64,000 nt of DNA from Eudorina sp. 2006-703-Eu-15 (lineage: Eukaryota; Chlorophyta; Chlorophyceae; Chlamydomonadales; Volvocaceae): assembly GCA_003117195.1 (NCBI GenBank), contig BDSI01000002.1, forward strand, positions 837,621 through 901,620. The letters run 5' to 3'. The position numbers and the translations under genes were made by a program. Positions 20,301 to 31,510 of the stretch are shown here, one piece after another. The notes under the pieces were generated by a model. It saw nothing but the letters and a program-made list of their open reading frames with translations. It did not search any database and was not told where the DNA came from. Within the stretch, counting starts at the first letter, position 1; each line of letters begins with the position of its first letter.

Positions 20301-23300
20301 AGCGCAACATGGACATGTCTACGAATTCCGTGTACCCTCCCCGCCCTTGCGCCCTCCCACTCTTCCTGCGCCGCCGCCCTCCATCCTTCTCCCCGCCCTG
20401 TTGTGTCTCTGTCCATTCTCCTCGCGCTTCAGGCCGAGGAGCGGCTGCACGCGGACCACCAGCGCGCCCACGGCCACAGCCACGGCGGCCCCGCCCACCA
20501 AAACCAACATGAGTACGACATGCTGGGGGTGAGCCCAACCCGGGTGATTGATTCCAGGGCACCGCTCGTCGTGCTGAGCTTTAGAGGCCAGGCAGACGGC
20601 AAGAGCCCGCCGGTGATGGGGTCCCCAGGGTGAACGGGCGGCGGATGAGCGGTTCACCCAGCGGATGGTAGCTGGTGGGCGGGTGCACGACAAGGCTGAC
20701 TGCAACCGTGTGGCCGTAAGGGTCTGCAGCACCCGATGCCGGCACCCGATGCCAGAATGGCATACACGCCGCCAGCAGGCCATTTCTGTACCAGTGGCAG
20801 AATACCCACGGGGGGCTCGTCGCGTGTCGCACGCCGTGTGCAACACACGGCCGGCTCGGTCTCCCCAGCCGGGCGCCCCGTCCTGCCCGACTGCCCCCCC
20901 CCCCCGTTCTGCCCCCCACCCCCGGTCTGCCCCCACCCCCGGTCTGCCCGACTGCCCCCCCCCCCGGTCTGCCTCCCCTCCCCTTCCCTCCTCCAGGTGC
21001 AGGGGAAGATGAAGATGTACGCCAGTAATTTGATGAACATGGCTAACGGCAAGGCCAACGGCAACGGTCACGGCGCCGAGCCCGCTGCAGCCGGGCCGGC
21101 GGCCACCGACGCGGCCGTTGTCCCGGCGGCGGCAGCAGCAACAGCAGCTGGCGCTGCTGCGGCTCTTGCGGCGGCGGCCCCCGCCCCGCTGCCCAAGCCA
21201 CACTACTCGTTTGATCTGGAGGAGGAGCGCGTGCTGCGGAGCCTGGTGGAGGGCGCCAACGCGGCCGGGTCGTCAATCTCGTTGCTGGTGCGTGGTGGTG
21301 CGACACAGTTGCAGCATTTAAATGCAGCAATCCCGAATGAACATACGGTAACGTCATGGAGGAGTAATGTGCGGAGGGCAGTGGCGCTATAATTACGCGG
21401 GCAGGATGCTTGTGACTATGTACTTGTCACAAGGGCACAGATGCAGGTATCAACCAGGTGTCAACATTCCTTCCTGCCACCGTAACTCATTTGCTGATAA
21501 CCAAGCAAACGAGTTACGTTGGCGGGAGAAGGAATGTTGACTGAACATGACCTGAGAGCGAGGCAGGTGCAAGCGTGTGGCTGACCCATGTGGCACAGCA
21601 GCGCGCATTCTGCCGTACACCATGTGAAGGTGGTGGAAGCCGCACACCCATTCCGACTGCTCCCTCCCAGGGCGTGTGAACAATATAATAGTGTGAAGCT
21701 GCGGCGCCGCCAGCTGCAGCTGCAGCCGCAGGCCGTAAACCTCGTAAACCGCGACACTGTGAAGCCGCTCAACGCTGAAGTCATGCCGCCCTCCCCGTGC
21801 TGCCGCTTTCCCGGCCTTTCCCGACAGGTGCTGGCAACCCTCGCCCTAGGTAAGGAAGACATGTATTCGAGGGCTGTCTCGAAAGATAGGGCTGTCTCGA
21901 AAGATACGTGTACTAGAAATGAAGTTAATTTTTTACGTTTCCAACATATGAGTGCGCCCATCGGGGGGAAGGGGGGGGTCCATTCCGTTGGGTTTGATGG
22001 ACCCGGCGCTTCAATTTTCCCTCGACCCACCCATACTGCCGTACGTACGATGGGCCGTACATTTTCTAAGGCATGAGCAAATTCAGCTGGAAGAAATTAA
22101 GCTGGACCAAATTAAGCTGAAAGCGGTTTTGAGCAGATATCAATAGCTGAGGCATGAGACGCGTTCGTTGCGAGCGAGTTTGGTCTTTGGTGTGCTGTTT
22201 GGGTTGATCGAGCCTGGCTCTCTCTCCGTCCCGCCCCGTACACACATTCTCGCATGTGGACACACATCCATACAGGCGTCGTAGTAGCAGCTGGGATGTT
22301 ACTCCCTCGCGGAACAACAGATAGATGAGCAATAGACGAATGACTGCCTTACGATTGGTGAATGGAGAGCAGATACTGCTTGGGCCCGATGTGCCCACTA
22401 GTCGAATGTCGTTCATCTGTGCGTTACAGCCGGTCCATAGATACCAAAATTCTGACAGTCCCTGTCCCTGGCCAAATGGTTTGGGGCTGTGCATACACCC
22501 AACCCCCCTTGTCGTACAACGAACCTTTCCGGCCAATAATCGTTTCACATTGCTTAGTCATGCAGCAGAATATTGCCTTTAATAGAAGTTGCATGCCTCC
22601 TGTGGACATCGAATTGTCCCTGAGTTCCGCGTAAAATTTCTTATGTCTCACAAAACATGTTCCCGGGGTGGAATCGCACCCGATGCGATTCGAACGCACG
22701 CGGGGAAACCCCACCGCCTTAGCAGGGCGGCGCCTTAACCACTCGGCCACAGGTGCGGCCGTACAATGCCGTACATGATTCCATGTTGCTGTCCGGGCGA
22801 TGTTATGGCAGGGTGGAAGCAGGTATATGTTTACTCTTACGGTGGCCGCGCATGTTCAGGTTTAAGCTTGGGTTCGTTGATGGGAGGAGGGGGCAAGCTG
22901 CTACACGTCAGGGCACGGTGACAGCCTCTGGCCCCCATGCATAATCCGGTATCCGCACCGGTACCCCGGACCGCAATCCATGCACACATACCGCTGGGGC
23001 CAGGGCATTTCCCGTGTGGCATACGGGCATTTCCCGGGTCGGGGTCGGGTTCTGCAGAAGAACTGCGCCACTGGGCGGGCCTTGGTGTGCATCCTGCAGT
23101 ATCGCTGGGCATCCAGACACTGACCTCTGGCACGGATCTGACGGGGTTTCGTCCAGCAGCAATCTGCAGCAAGGGCATAGGTTGACCCTAGGAGGCTCTC
23201 GCGCCCCCCCCACACCCCGAAATTCTCACGGCGCTATATTCAGCACGCGCTGCAACCTGCCTGCAAAACAATTTGACAAATTAAGTAAGCAAGGTCAGAT

Positions 23301-25026
23301 ACATATAATTTCTTACTTCGACCGAGCAGCGAATTGTGCATCGCGGAATTAGCGCGTTGGTGAAACAGGGTGAAATCTTGTGAAAAGCATATTGATAATT
23401 TGCAGGATATCAGTTGAATTTTTCATTTGGCTTGTATGTGTCCCTGGCGTCGTGGAACGCAGTAGCGAGATATATCGGCGACTGCGGTGACGGATATTGT
23501 GTACCATAGGGTGGATGGGCATGGATTGCGAATACACGCTCGATATCTTGACATGGATTCAAATCAGATCTGTACTTATGCTCAATATTGGTACTATTCA
23601 ATACATTATTTTACACCCTTACAAAATATTTATTCCACCGCTTGAACCTGCTAACCTGTATGGTTAGGTTTATACGTATTGACCAATAAGATGGATGTAT
23701 ATTGCGTGCTTTTTAACAATAAATTTTAATATAGGGGTCCTATTTGGGGCCTGCTTGTTAAAAAACGCAGCAGTCAGCTCGATAATAGATTTTTTTCTTC
23801 TATTACATCATTGATTGACCGGAGCAAAATTTACGTACGTATGTTATGTTATGCATCACCTTCTGGCTGCCCTCCTGGCGGTGTGGGTCCATCCAGGCCT
23901 AGCGGAGGCCGCCGGCGAGAACTCGTCTGGCTGGGTGTCCTCAGTAATCCTGGCATCGCAGAAGGCCGCCAATGCCCTGGCGTTGTTCGCCTCCGCCACC
24001 GCATTCGACCGGGCGCTGCACAACGATGGTGGGGGAGCTAACCGTGTGCGCGCGGCGTGTGCTGGGATGGGGCCCCACGTGGGGTCCAGTGCGGGTCGGG
24101 ATGGGATGGTACGGGACGGTACGGGACAATACGGGATGGTACGGGACGAAACACTTGTACTGTAAGGCGCAGATGTGGAGGATACTGGCGGTTGTTGTTG
24201 TCGGTCCGGGGCGGGGAGACGGAGGCTGCATGCGAGGGGCGGTTGCGGCGACGGGTGGTCGATGAGGTGGGGCTGAGGGGGGATCCGTCGCCGTCTGGAG
24301 GACGACCGCTGCACCCCGGCGCTGCTCCGCACAACGTGCCCCGCCTCTCCCCGCTGCGCCGCTTTGCCCGCTCCTGCTCGCACCCATATGCCCGCACCCA
24401 TATGCCCTGCCCACCACGTCAGATGGCAACGACGACACGGATCACTTGCTGGACGGCCTGGGTCGGGAGCACTCGGGCATGACCGGGCTGTTCAACAGCA
24501 TGGCGGTTCTGTCGCTGGCGCTGCTCTTGGTGAGACTCCAGGGGCGGGAGGGAAGGTTGGGCCGACTGGGGGCGAATGTGCCCACGGGTCGCTGGCGCAC
24601 TTGCGTCTTCTACTCGGTGTACCGTGTACGGTATGCCTTCGGTCCGGGTAGCCTGTGCTTTCTGTTACCGCTTCGCACAGAGTGTGTTATGGGCATCTGC
24701 AGCGCGCGCGCACATCAGATCCCTCGTTTCCTGGTTCACCTCGCCAACCTGGGTGGTTAGGGTCCGCCGAGCCGTTCCCTGCTCACCCCTCACGCACGCT
24801 CCGCAGTCCTGCCTGGGCCTAAGCCTCAGTCAGCGCAGTCTGCAAAGTACGGTAGCAACGCGACTTGCTGCGATATGCTGTGCCTGCCTCCCCTTCCCAC
24901 CTGCAGGCGGGCGGTGTGGCCCTGCTGATACCCTCCCTGGAGGAGAGCCCGCTGGGGGTGCTGGTGGGCGACGGGGTGATGCACGCCTCCGCGGACATCC
25001 TGATTGAGGTGCTGGAGGCCATCTGA
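16574..25026 (+). CDS. Multi-pass membrane protein with His-rich loops, function unknown
   Basis: Twelve exons join in phase: 16574-16750, 17405-17572, 18104-18188, 18870-18928, 19220-19358, 19830-19990, 20433-20528, 20997-21287, 21829-21850, 23897-24028, 24423-24529 and 24907-25026, giving 518 residues. An upstream in-frame ATG at 16448 would add 42. The N-terminus (NNFRFLPSQLNVFAGLAQSM) is hydrophilic. At least six hydrophobic segments follow, for example LIPAVLIMYAAA, SVAVVLLLTAAA, WFCIALAVARGAALMWVI, SISLLVLATLALGLA and NSMAVLSLALLLAGGVALL. Two loops are histidine-rich: HAHHHGGAHGG near residue 63 and HADHQRAHGHSHGG near 267. Such loops are common in metal transporters, but I see no CDF or ZIP signature. 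Exon 9 is only 22 bases and is supported by phase on both sides. I do not recognise the family. Confidence 0.65.
17145..17307. repeat. Long imperfect hairpin in intron 1 of the membrane-protein gene
   Basis: Arms of about 49 bases (17145-17193 and 17259-17307) are inverted copies with few mismatches; the shared core includes GGATGCTGGGCACCAGCTTT. The loop contains a nested inverted repeat (CTCTGTAAGGACG / CGTCCTTACAGAG). It could be a MITE-like insertion or a small-RNA precursor. Confidence 0.8.
17363..17393 (+). repeat. (CTG)n tract before the exon 2 acceptor
   Basis: About ten CTG triplets sit immediately upstream of the acceptor CCGGTCCGCAG that opens exon 2 at 17405, where a pyrimidine tract would be expected. 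Confidence 0.85.
17774..17985 (+). repeat. (GGT)n array with GGGGAT interruptions in intron 2
   Basis: A triplet array is punctuated at regular intervals by GGGGAT, giving a higher-order period of about 21 bases over the second half. All open frames through it are low-complexity artefacts. Confidence 0.9.
18240..18500 (+). repeat. Purine-rich GGGAGG/GGGCTGA minisatellite in intron 3
   Basis: Irregular copies of units such as GAGGGAGGGGCTGA fill most of intron 3 between the exon ending 18188 and the exon starting 18870. Confidence 0.75.
21460..21541. repeat. Hairpin in intron 8 of the membrane-protein gene
   Basis: Arms of about 36 bases (21460-21494 and 21505-21541) form an inverted repeat, starting GTCAACATTCCTTC and ending GAAGGAATGTTGAC, around a short loop. 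A few mismatches and small bulges give it the shape of a small-RNA precursor or a short MITE. Confidence 0.8.
21869..21906. repeat. 19-base tandem duplication in intron 9
   Basis: GGGCTGTCTCGAAAGATA occurs twice in direct succession shortly after the small exon 9. Confidence 0.8.
22675..22756 (-). tRNA. tRNA-Ser(GCT)
   Basis: On the minus strand the 82-base gene begins GCACCTGTGGCCGAGTGG and ends CGGGTGC plus discriminator G. The 7-bp acceptor stem pairs with one G-T and one T-G wobble. The anticodon stem is CCGCC/GGCGG around the loop CTGCTAA, giving anticodon GCT, which reads AGC/AGU serine codons. A long variable arm (TGGGGTTTCCCCG) and the T-arm GTTCGAATC are typical of tRNA-Ser. It has no intron. 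It lies antisense inside the 2-kb intron 9 of the membrane-protein gene. Confidence 0.95.
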
Positions 25027-27390
25027 GCCGCATCGGATGGCGCCCTTCAGCGCGAGTGAAAGAGGGAGTCCGGCCTGTCTGGGCTGTGGCGGGGTTGAGC
25101 AAGCAGGCGACAGCGGGAGCTGTCATGTGGGGAATATTAGCGGGGCGGATTGACGGCGGCTGTGCCGGCGCGGAAGAGGAGCAGCACAGCGCAAACCTGA
25201 GCGGGAGGAGGACCATGGCTTGGGTAGTTGAATGGACGTCTGGTAGTAGGGGACCTTGGCCGTGGATGGACAGAGTGTTGGGGCCGGGTGGGAAGCTTGC
25301 AGGATGTGAGGCATAACCTTTTAGTGAGGGGATTCGCGCGTGTTTATGTACCTAACGCGTATTCCCCAGTGCCGATCATGTGCGCTCCGCGTCTGATATG
25401 GTTCGGGTTGGCGTTCTTTATGAACCCAGAATTAATCGTATCGCCTCCCGGTTTGCGTGGCCGTAGTTCCTGCGTCGTCGTGTGTGTGTGTTGGTAGGCC
25501 ACCGTGACATGTTGGTTCCCTGGCGGTACGGCAGGAGCACGGCGCAACGCACGGCTGCAGTCGTGGACAAGGCTTGCCTGGAGAGGTTTGGAGTGCTGCT
25601 GGTCGTAGTCGTGTTGCTGAGGGGTGAGGATCGCGTAGCGGATTGACAGTAGTACCGGTCTGTATTTACAGTGCTTTCGCGGAGTGGTGTTGGAGAGCAG
25701 GTGTGTGTGCGAGGGTAGCGGGCGCCTGCCTTCCGGCGCGCCGTCATTGGGACGCCGGCCGTCGTCGTACGATCCTCTGCTCACACGGAGGGAGCGTGCT
25801 TGACTGCTGCCAGGCAAGTGTACGGCGACATGGGAATGTACCTGTTGCATCTTGGAGTTTGCGCGACTGTTTGGGGGGTATGTCGCATTTGGACAAGGAG
25901 GGGTGTTATGCCGGTTTGGCTCTTTGGTTGAGAGGGAGAGCTTCGCGAGCGAGAATGTTGATGGTGAGACGCGGTATGCGCGAATGTTCCAGGAGAAGGG
26001 GACCAGGGGTAGTGTTAACACGGCGCGGCCAAAGGCGTCTTAAGATGCTGTTCGGTGCCCTGAAATAGCACTTAAATCTAGGCCGGAGTTGCAGGTAGTG
26101 TGCTGTCTTGATCGGGCGATGAGGACACAGAGGAAGGTCTTCCAGCTCGACGCGGCGGGGGGCGGCGGCCGCGGAAGGCGCACGGCAGGGTCGCAGGTCT
26201 GGCAGATGATTCCAGCGAATTCAGAGAACATCAAAGCCGCGCCGCGGGGTTGCGACCACACGCGCGCGCGTGTATGTGTGTGTGTGTTCATCTTTGTGCC
26301 AAGAGTGAGAGATTCGAGTGAGAGACGACGATAGTGGCAGGTTGGGAGCTGCCGGAAAGAGGTCGGATTGCACGAGGCAGGAATTTGACTGGCAGGTGCC
26401 GTACGTCTTCGGTGCAGAGTGCCTGTCATCAGGGGAGGGTTCCGCGTGAGAGACGGAGATACCGAGAGTCGTTGCGTTGTTGGTGGTGGTGCGTGGTGGT
26501 GGTGGTGGTGGCGTGTGGTGCGGCGCTCGATGTGGGGAGCTCCCACGGATTCTGATCATCAGGGGATGCTGATTGTTTGTCGCTTTGCATGAGAATGGAG
26601 AAAGTGACCCTTTGTTCAGGAGCTCGCCTGATGATGCGCCCCTGGCAGCATTGTTTGTTTATTTGTTTTGTTGGTATGCGGCACAGTCGCGATTGCGCCG
26701 CGACGAGCGCTGTGCTTGGTTGTCCATTCATGACAACACCTTCCGAGCTATCTGGGCCCGTCGAAACACCCGGTCGGGATACGGGTCCACCTTGTAACGG
26801 TTACATTACATAACACCTTCCGAGCGAATCACGTACGCATCCTTGGCTGGCCCAGCCTTTGCTGCGAGCGCAAGCCTTCCCTGCGAACCCGCCCACGTGT
26901 GCCGCCCGAATCATTCCCTCCTAGCTGACTGCCTCCCCGCCCTAAGCCAGTCTATGCGGTAAGCCCGAGGATCCTCTACAGCAGGTTTTCGGGCTCCAGG
27001 AAATAATGGCGTACCAGTATTCCAATCCAGGAAGGGGCCGACACGGCCAGCTTCTGTACAGGTGGCTGGCGCACGTCGGTGTATATGGCTAGGGCAATGC
27101 AGGACCGTTGAGTGCGTCCATTCGGGTGTTGTGAGATGTTCCTCAGCGATGGACCCCAATCGGCTCCGCGGCATTACCGGCGGAGATACTCGGCTGGCTC
27201 ACGCCATGCAGCCCAGGGGCCGGGGGCGGGGGCGGATTCTCTACCGCCGCCTCCGCTGCCGTACCCAAAGCTCGGGCGCCCATTCGGCCCCGTGATCGGC
27301 GCCGCCCGCTTACCGGAAGGGCCCCAGCAGAATGTGAGGGAATGGACCGCACCGCCCCGGCGGCGGCCCGGCGGGGCCCCCGCCCATGCG
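25027..27390. other. Intergenic region
   Basis: This is downstream of the membrane-protein gene and should include its 3' UTR. A TGTAA signal is seen near 26793. A (GT)n run lies near 26270-26290 and a (GGT)n run near 26480-26510. Open frames here overlap in several directions, and none shows recognisable protein motifs or a consistent exon chain. Confidence 0.5.
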
Positions 27391-27394
27391 AGGC

Positions 27395-28467
27395 ACCCCT
27401 AGAACCGGCACTGGCGGTGTACCGGCGCATCCTTTCGGTCAGCAGCATGGGAGAGGACGCAGACCTACCTGGCAAGGGGCGCTGGGGCTGCATCGATGAC
27501 GTGAGGCTTACCTGCAGCCCTTGATTGCCACCGCGGGCACGGCCGACAGACTCCTTCATGGCAGGCGCGGCGCAGGAGGCGGCAGGGGTGAGTGACCCCG
27601 GCGGAGGTGGCCCGGCGACTGGTCGAGGAAGTGCGACTCAGCGGGCGGGACCCATGGGCCATGGCCGTGGCCGTACCTGCGCCAGCTGTGCCTGGTACCC
27701 GATGCTGAATTAAAGCTCGAATTAGAGGGTGTGACAGCCTGCCTCGCCACTCTGTTCGCTTTGACTCACGACGTAGAGTTGCCCGGGAGCGTGGAAGAGC
27801 TGGCACTCTTCGCGGCACTGTTCGCGGATCCGACGCAGACAGCGGTTGGCGGGGACAACGTCACGGCTGTCAGGCAATGGTCAAGGCGGAACCGGAGGCG
27901 ATGTGGGAGGGCGTGGATGAGGTGTCGCGCACAGGCTTGGCTTGACCATCTGCGCGCCGCCACATCATACACTGCAGAAGTTCCTGGCGGCAAGGACCCG
28001 CGACATGCTGCACCCGGGAAGCGATTTCTTCGAGGCGCTTCAGGCGATCTGTGGGCCAGGGCCGGTTCGGAACCAGCGGGACGGATAGGAGCGCCTGGTA
28101 GACGACCGGCAGGTGGCAGCGCCAGCTGATGGGCCTGGCCCGCGACACCGGCCTCTAAAGCCACGGAGTTGGCGCTGCCCGTGATGAGCCCAAGCCTGGC
28201 GGCGTCCATGAAGTAGCGGGCGGAGAGCCTGGAAGCAGGAGGCCGGAGCTGATGATTCGGAGGCGGGAGGGGCCGCGGGGGCTAAGTGTCGGCGGCCTGA
28301 AGCCGCCGGCGGTTTGAAGGATGTACGGCGGCCGTGTGTGGGTGCACTTCGTTGCCTGACGTTGCTGCCGCCGCAGCCGCCGCCTCCCCTGCCACGTGTC
28401 CAAATCCCCGCTGCCGGTTGAGACGTTCGTGAGCCACTGGAAGAGCATGGGTGTTTACAAGGTCTGA
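27395..28467 (+). pseudogene. Chain of coding-like fragments, out of frame with each other, unrecognised gene
   Basis: Several plus-strand stretches read like real protein but lie in different frames with too little space for introns. They are: EPALAVYRRILSVSSM...GCIDD (about 27400-27500, followed by a GTGAGG donor); VTPAEVARRLVEEVRLSGRD (about 27592-27660); YLRQLCLVPDAELKLELEG (about 27673-27730), which continues through VTACLATLFALTHDVEL to VEELALFAALFADP; AMVKAEPEAMWEGVDEVSRTG (about 27876-27940); KFLAARTRDMLHPGSDFFEA (about 27981-28090); and VSKSPLPVETFVSHWKSMGV, ending at a stop at 28465-28467. Fragments two to four abut within tens of bases. The simplest reading is a gene broken by frameshifts; assembly errors or unusually short introns could look the same. 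I do not recognise the family. Confidence 0.35.
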
Positions 28468-31400
28468 CCGCGTGGGAATGCTGGCAAGTGGCTCATTCGG
28501 TTTCGGTCACACTTGCGCTTCAGTAATTTCGTTGCTTGGGTACGGCGTTTGGTTGCAATCTGCCAACCTACATCCTTGCCTAGGGAACAGACAAATTCGT
28601 AACAGTATGAGTGGCTAAAGTCTAACAGTCCGTCTGCGCCTGTACGGCGAGCGAGCAGCTTAGATTTTGCACGTCCCCCTTGTAGCGATGCTTCCTAAAG
28701 TCTAACAAGTAACATAGGACCGCTGATGTTTTATGCAACTGAATATTGTTTTTGGACATCTAAGTACGGTCCACGGAAAGTATTGGGGTTTTCTAAAACC
28801 TTATAGGGGCCCGATTACCAACTGATGCCGAAAACCGTTCGGGAAACTCATTCGGACAATCATGCATACCCGAAAATCAACCGATATGCACATGGCGTTT
28901 GAAAGGAAAGGGACCTCCTGGTTGGGAGCTCTGGCGTGCTCTGGTTATTACACAGCGTAATGTTAACTGGATTGAGCCGACTTCAAGCAACATAACAATT
29001 TAAGTCTGGTTACCTCATTAACACATAGGGGACTAAACGCGTCCTTTATCAGGGGACTGAACGTGCCGAAAGGTCGTACGCCAAATCGGTCACGACTCAA
29101 TAACGGCAACTGAAGTTTTAAGACACAGCAAATAACTTCTTGATACCCTTACGATATAAAACAGCGTTGACCCAAAGATGTATATAGAGATTTATATTTG
29201 ATAGTTAAGATAGTAGTTTTTGCAAGTAGTCAGGTACGGTATCTCTATCCCCCGCAGAGAGCTGCGAAGAGCAATAATTCGCGGCGACTTGGTCGCCTAC
29301 ATTCGGTATCAACCTCATGCTCCTTACCGAATCAAGTGCATCATGCATGGCGATACGGCTGCGCACAGCTGGAGAGCTGGAGGCCCAGAGCATTGGGGTC
29401 TCTAGACCGAGTTCGTGAGTGACTGGAGATTTCCGCACATGCAACGCTTTGGCCTGCGGCTTGCAGACGACAGCTACACTGCCCGCATCTGGCGAGGACC
29501 AGCGGGGCGCGGGGCGGAATGGAGCGAGCGAGCGACCGGTAAACTAACGTGTTCTTAGGCGAGGGGTGGCGGGGCCATGCAAGGTGTCCGGCGGAACGGC
29601 GAGTTGACTGCATCTGGGCTATCATGATGGGTTAAAGCTGGGGAGGGGGTCGGAGTGCAAGGTGGGGTGGGGTTCTGGTGTGTGACTAGACGGGTTGTGC
29701 TGCAGCTGACCCACCGTAACACGCCCTCCAGGGGTCGCTGGCCCGCGTGGGCCATCCGGCTCCAAGTGAATGCCGCTGACAGAACTGCTTTATGACTAGG
29801 AACATGGCATCTCATCGTGTACACGATGGCATCTCATCGTGTACTTTGTTACCGAGACAGATGTTGCGTGTACGATGTGGTAAGAGTACAGCCATTGTAT
29901 GTGGGAGAGGAAGTGGCTGGCGGTCGTTTGGCACTCTGTTGCTGTTTTGGATGTTTCCCTTTCCCTTTCCCTCGTTACCAGCGACACTCTTAAGGGGGCC
30001 GGGGGCGGGCGCGAACCGGTGCACCGTGACTCGCCGCACGCTTGTAACCCGATTGCCCTGCCCCTCGCGCTCCACGCAACGCCGCTGGGAGGGGTAAGGA
30101 TTGGGGAACCAATGCGTGGCACAGGAGTCAATACGCGACCCAAGTTACTTACCATACATACCTGAATTCTGCGCTCACCGTTACCGCGGGCGACCGCGTC
30201 GCCGCCGGACCCATCCCGGACCAACCAACGCGCGACAGCACTAAGACGGACCACACCCCAGACAGCACAAATTATCGAGAACGTAGGACTCACCTCCGCA
30301 AACGGGACGAAAGGCGGACGGACGGCAAGGCGAACGGAAGATGTGAGTGGCAACAAAGGGCAGACAAGTGGCAGGCAAAGACAAAGGTTAAATTAAAGGA
30401 AAAGAAGAAAAGATCACGCAAACCCCGGCGGCGACGCGGCGCGAAAGAGGGTGGGTCCGGGAAACGGTAGACGGAAATAGCGGTGCAAGAATGTACGGGT
30501 GTACGGGTGTACGGAAGGGCGACGTCGCAGTCGGGCGGAGGGGTTGGCAAACACAGAAACGTAAGTGCCGCAATCAGGGAGTATGCGAGCTGCGCAGGGC
30601 CGGTGGTGGTGGCGGTGGTGGTGGTGTGTGTGGGGGGGGGGGGCGCTACGCGAGAGGGGTGTGCGCTTGTGCTGATGAATGCTCAGTGAGTGGCTGCACA
30701 GCCAGATGCATGTAAAACGTTTGTTTTTCATATTATCATCCGACTTGAGACCAGTGGCCGGCCGTGACACATTTCTCCTAGCCACCGATCCTTGAAAGCA
30801 GTTAGGGGTCCGGGCGTCTGGCTCGGCAAGCATGATGTTGGCTGTGAGCTTGCGCCGCTGCTCTCCATATTCCCGCATGTTTGCAAACTCGAAAACGTTG
30901 CTCCTTTTCCAAGCCTCAACGCGTGAGGGGGCCGCAGCCGGGCTGCCCCACACCTATGTTGCCCACGCGGACGCCAGCCGCCACCGTCGTCACATCGACG
31001 AAGTGGAGCAGGTGCTTGTCGGTCTGTGCCGGGAGGCGGTCGGCGGGAGGCATCAGCTCGGCAGGTCCCCCGAGGCGGGGCAATCAGGGATACCGAGGAG
31101 CGCCGGTGGCGGCCTTGGGCCCAGAAGCCGAGCCGAGTCGCGCTTGGGCTCACTTTCGCCTGCCTGCCCTCACCTCCAATCCTGCCCTGCCCTAATGCCC
31201 TGCCCTACTGTCTTTCCTTGATGCCCTGCCCTAATGCCCTGCCCTACCTCCTTGTTCCCCCGCAGCTGAAAAATTGCCGTCAGCGTGCGAGCAGGGTTTT
31301 GGTTCTGCAGTGTTTGGGACCCAATTCACAAGCGTGACGGCGTCACAACTGTGACAGAGAGCGCCTACGACAAACATGCCCGCCACCCGCCCCCGCCCTG

Positions 31401-31510
31401 CCCTGGCCTGCCTTTCCCTGCCCTGCCCTCTACCTTCCTCCTTCCCTGCCCTACTTCCCTGCCCTGTCCTCCCTCCTGCCCTCCCATGGTTTGCTCCCTA
31501 ACAAACCCAC
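28468..31510. other. Gene-poor region, no supported gene
   Basis: The region from 28,480 to 29,230 is AT-richer with no coding signal. A 22-base tandem (GGCATCTCATCGTGTAC plus a short linker) lies at 29806-29842. On the minus strand, peptides near 31070-30930 (PADRLPAQTDKHLLHFVDVT) and 30915-30800 (FEFANMREYGEQRRKLTANI) look weakly coding. They might be downstream exons of the FtsJ-like fragment, but I cannot join them in frame. CTGCCC-rich tracts fill 31160-31480. Confidence 0.4.

Noticed and set aside
22424..22750. Minus-strand open frame of 108 codons beginning MAEWLRRRPAK.
   Set aside because: Its first residues are translation of the tRNA-Ser gene, and the rest has no coding character.
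23851..24028. Apparent separate gene starting with a signal-peptide-like sequence (MHHLLAALLAVWVHPGLAEA).
   Set aside because: An acceptor (ATCCAG) at 23895-23896 lets the 22-base exon at 21829 splice in phase into LAEAAGEN, continuing the membrane protein. The remainder to 25026 has no independent domain. The alternative remains possible and is testable by RNA-seq.
27766..28209. Minus-strand frame of 147 codons overlapping the plus-strand fragments.
   Set aside because: Plus-strand translations in the same interval have more natural composition, and the minus frame looks like their antisense shadow. Certainty is moderate.
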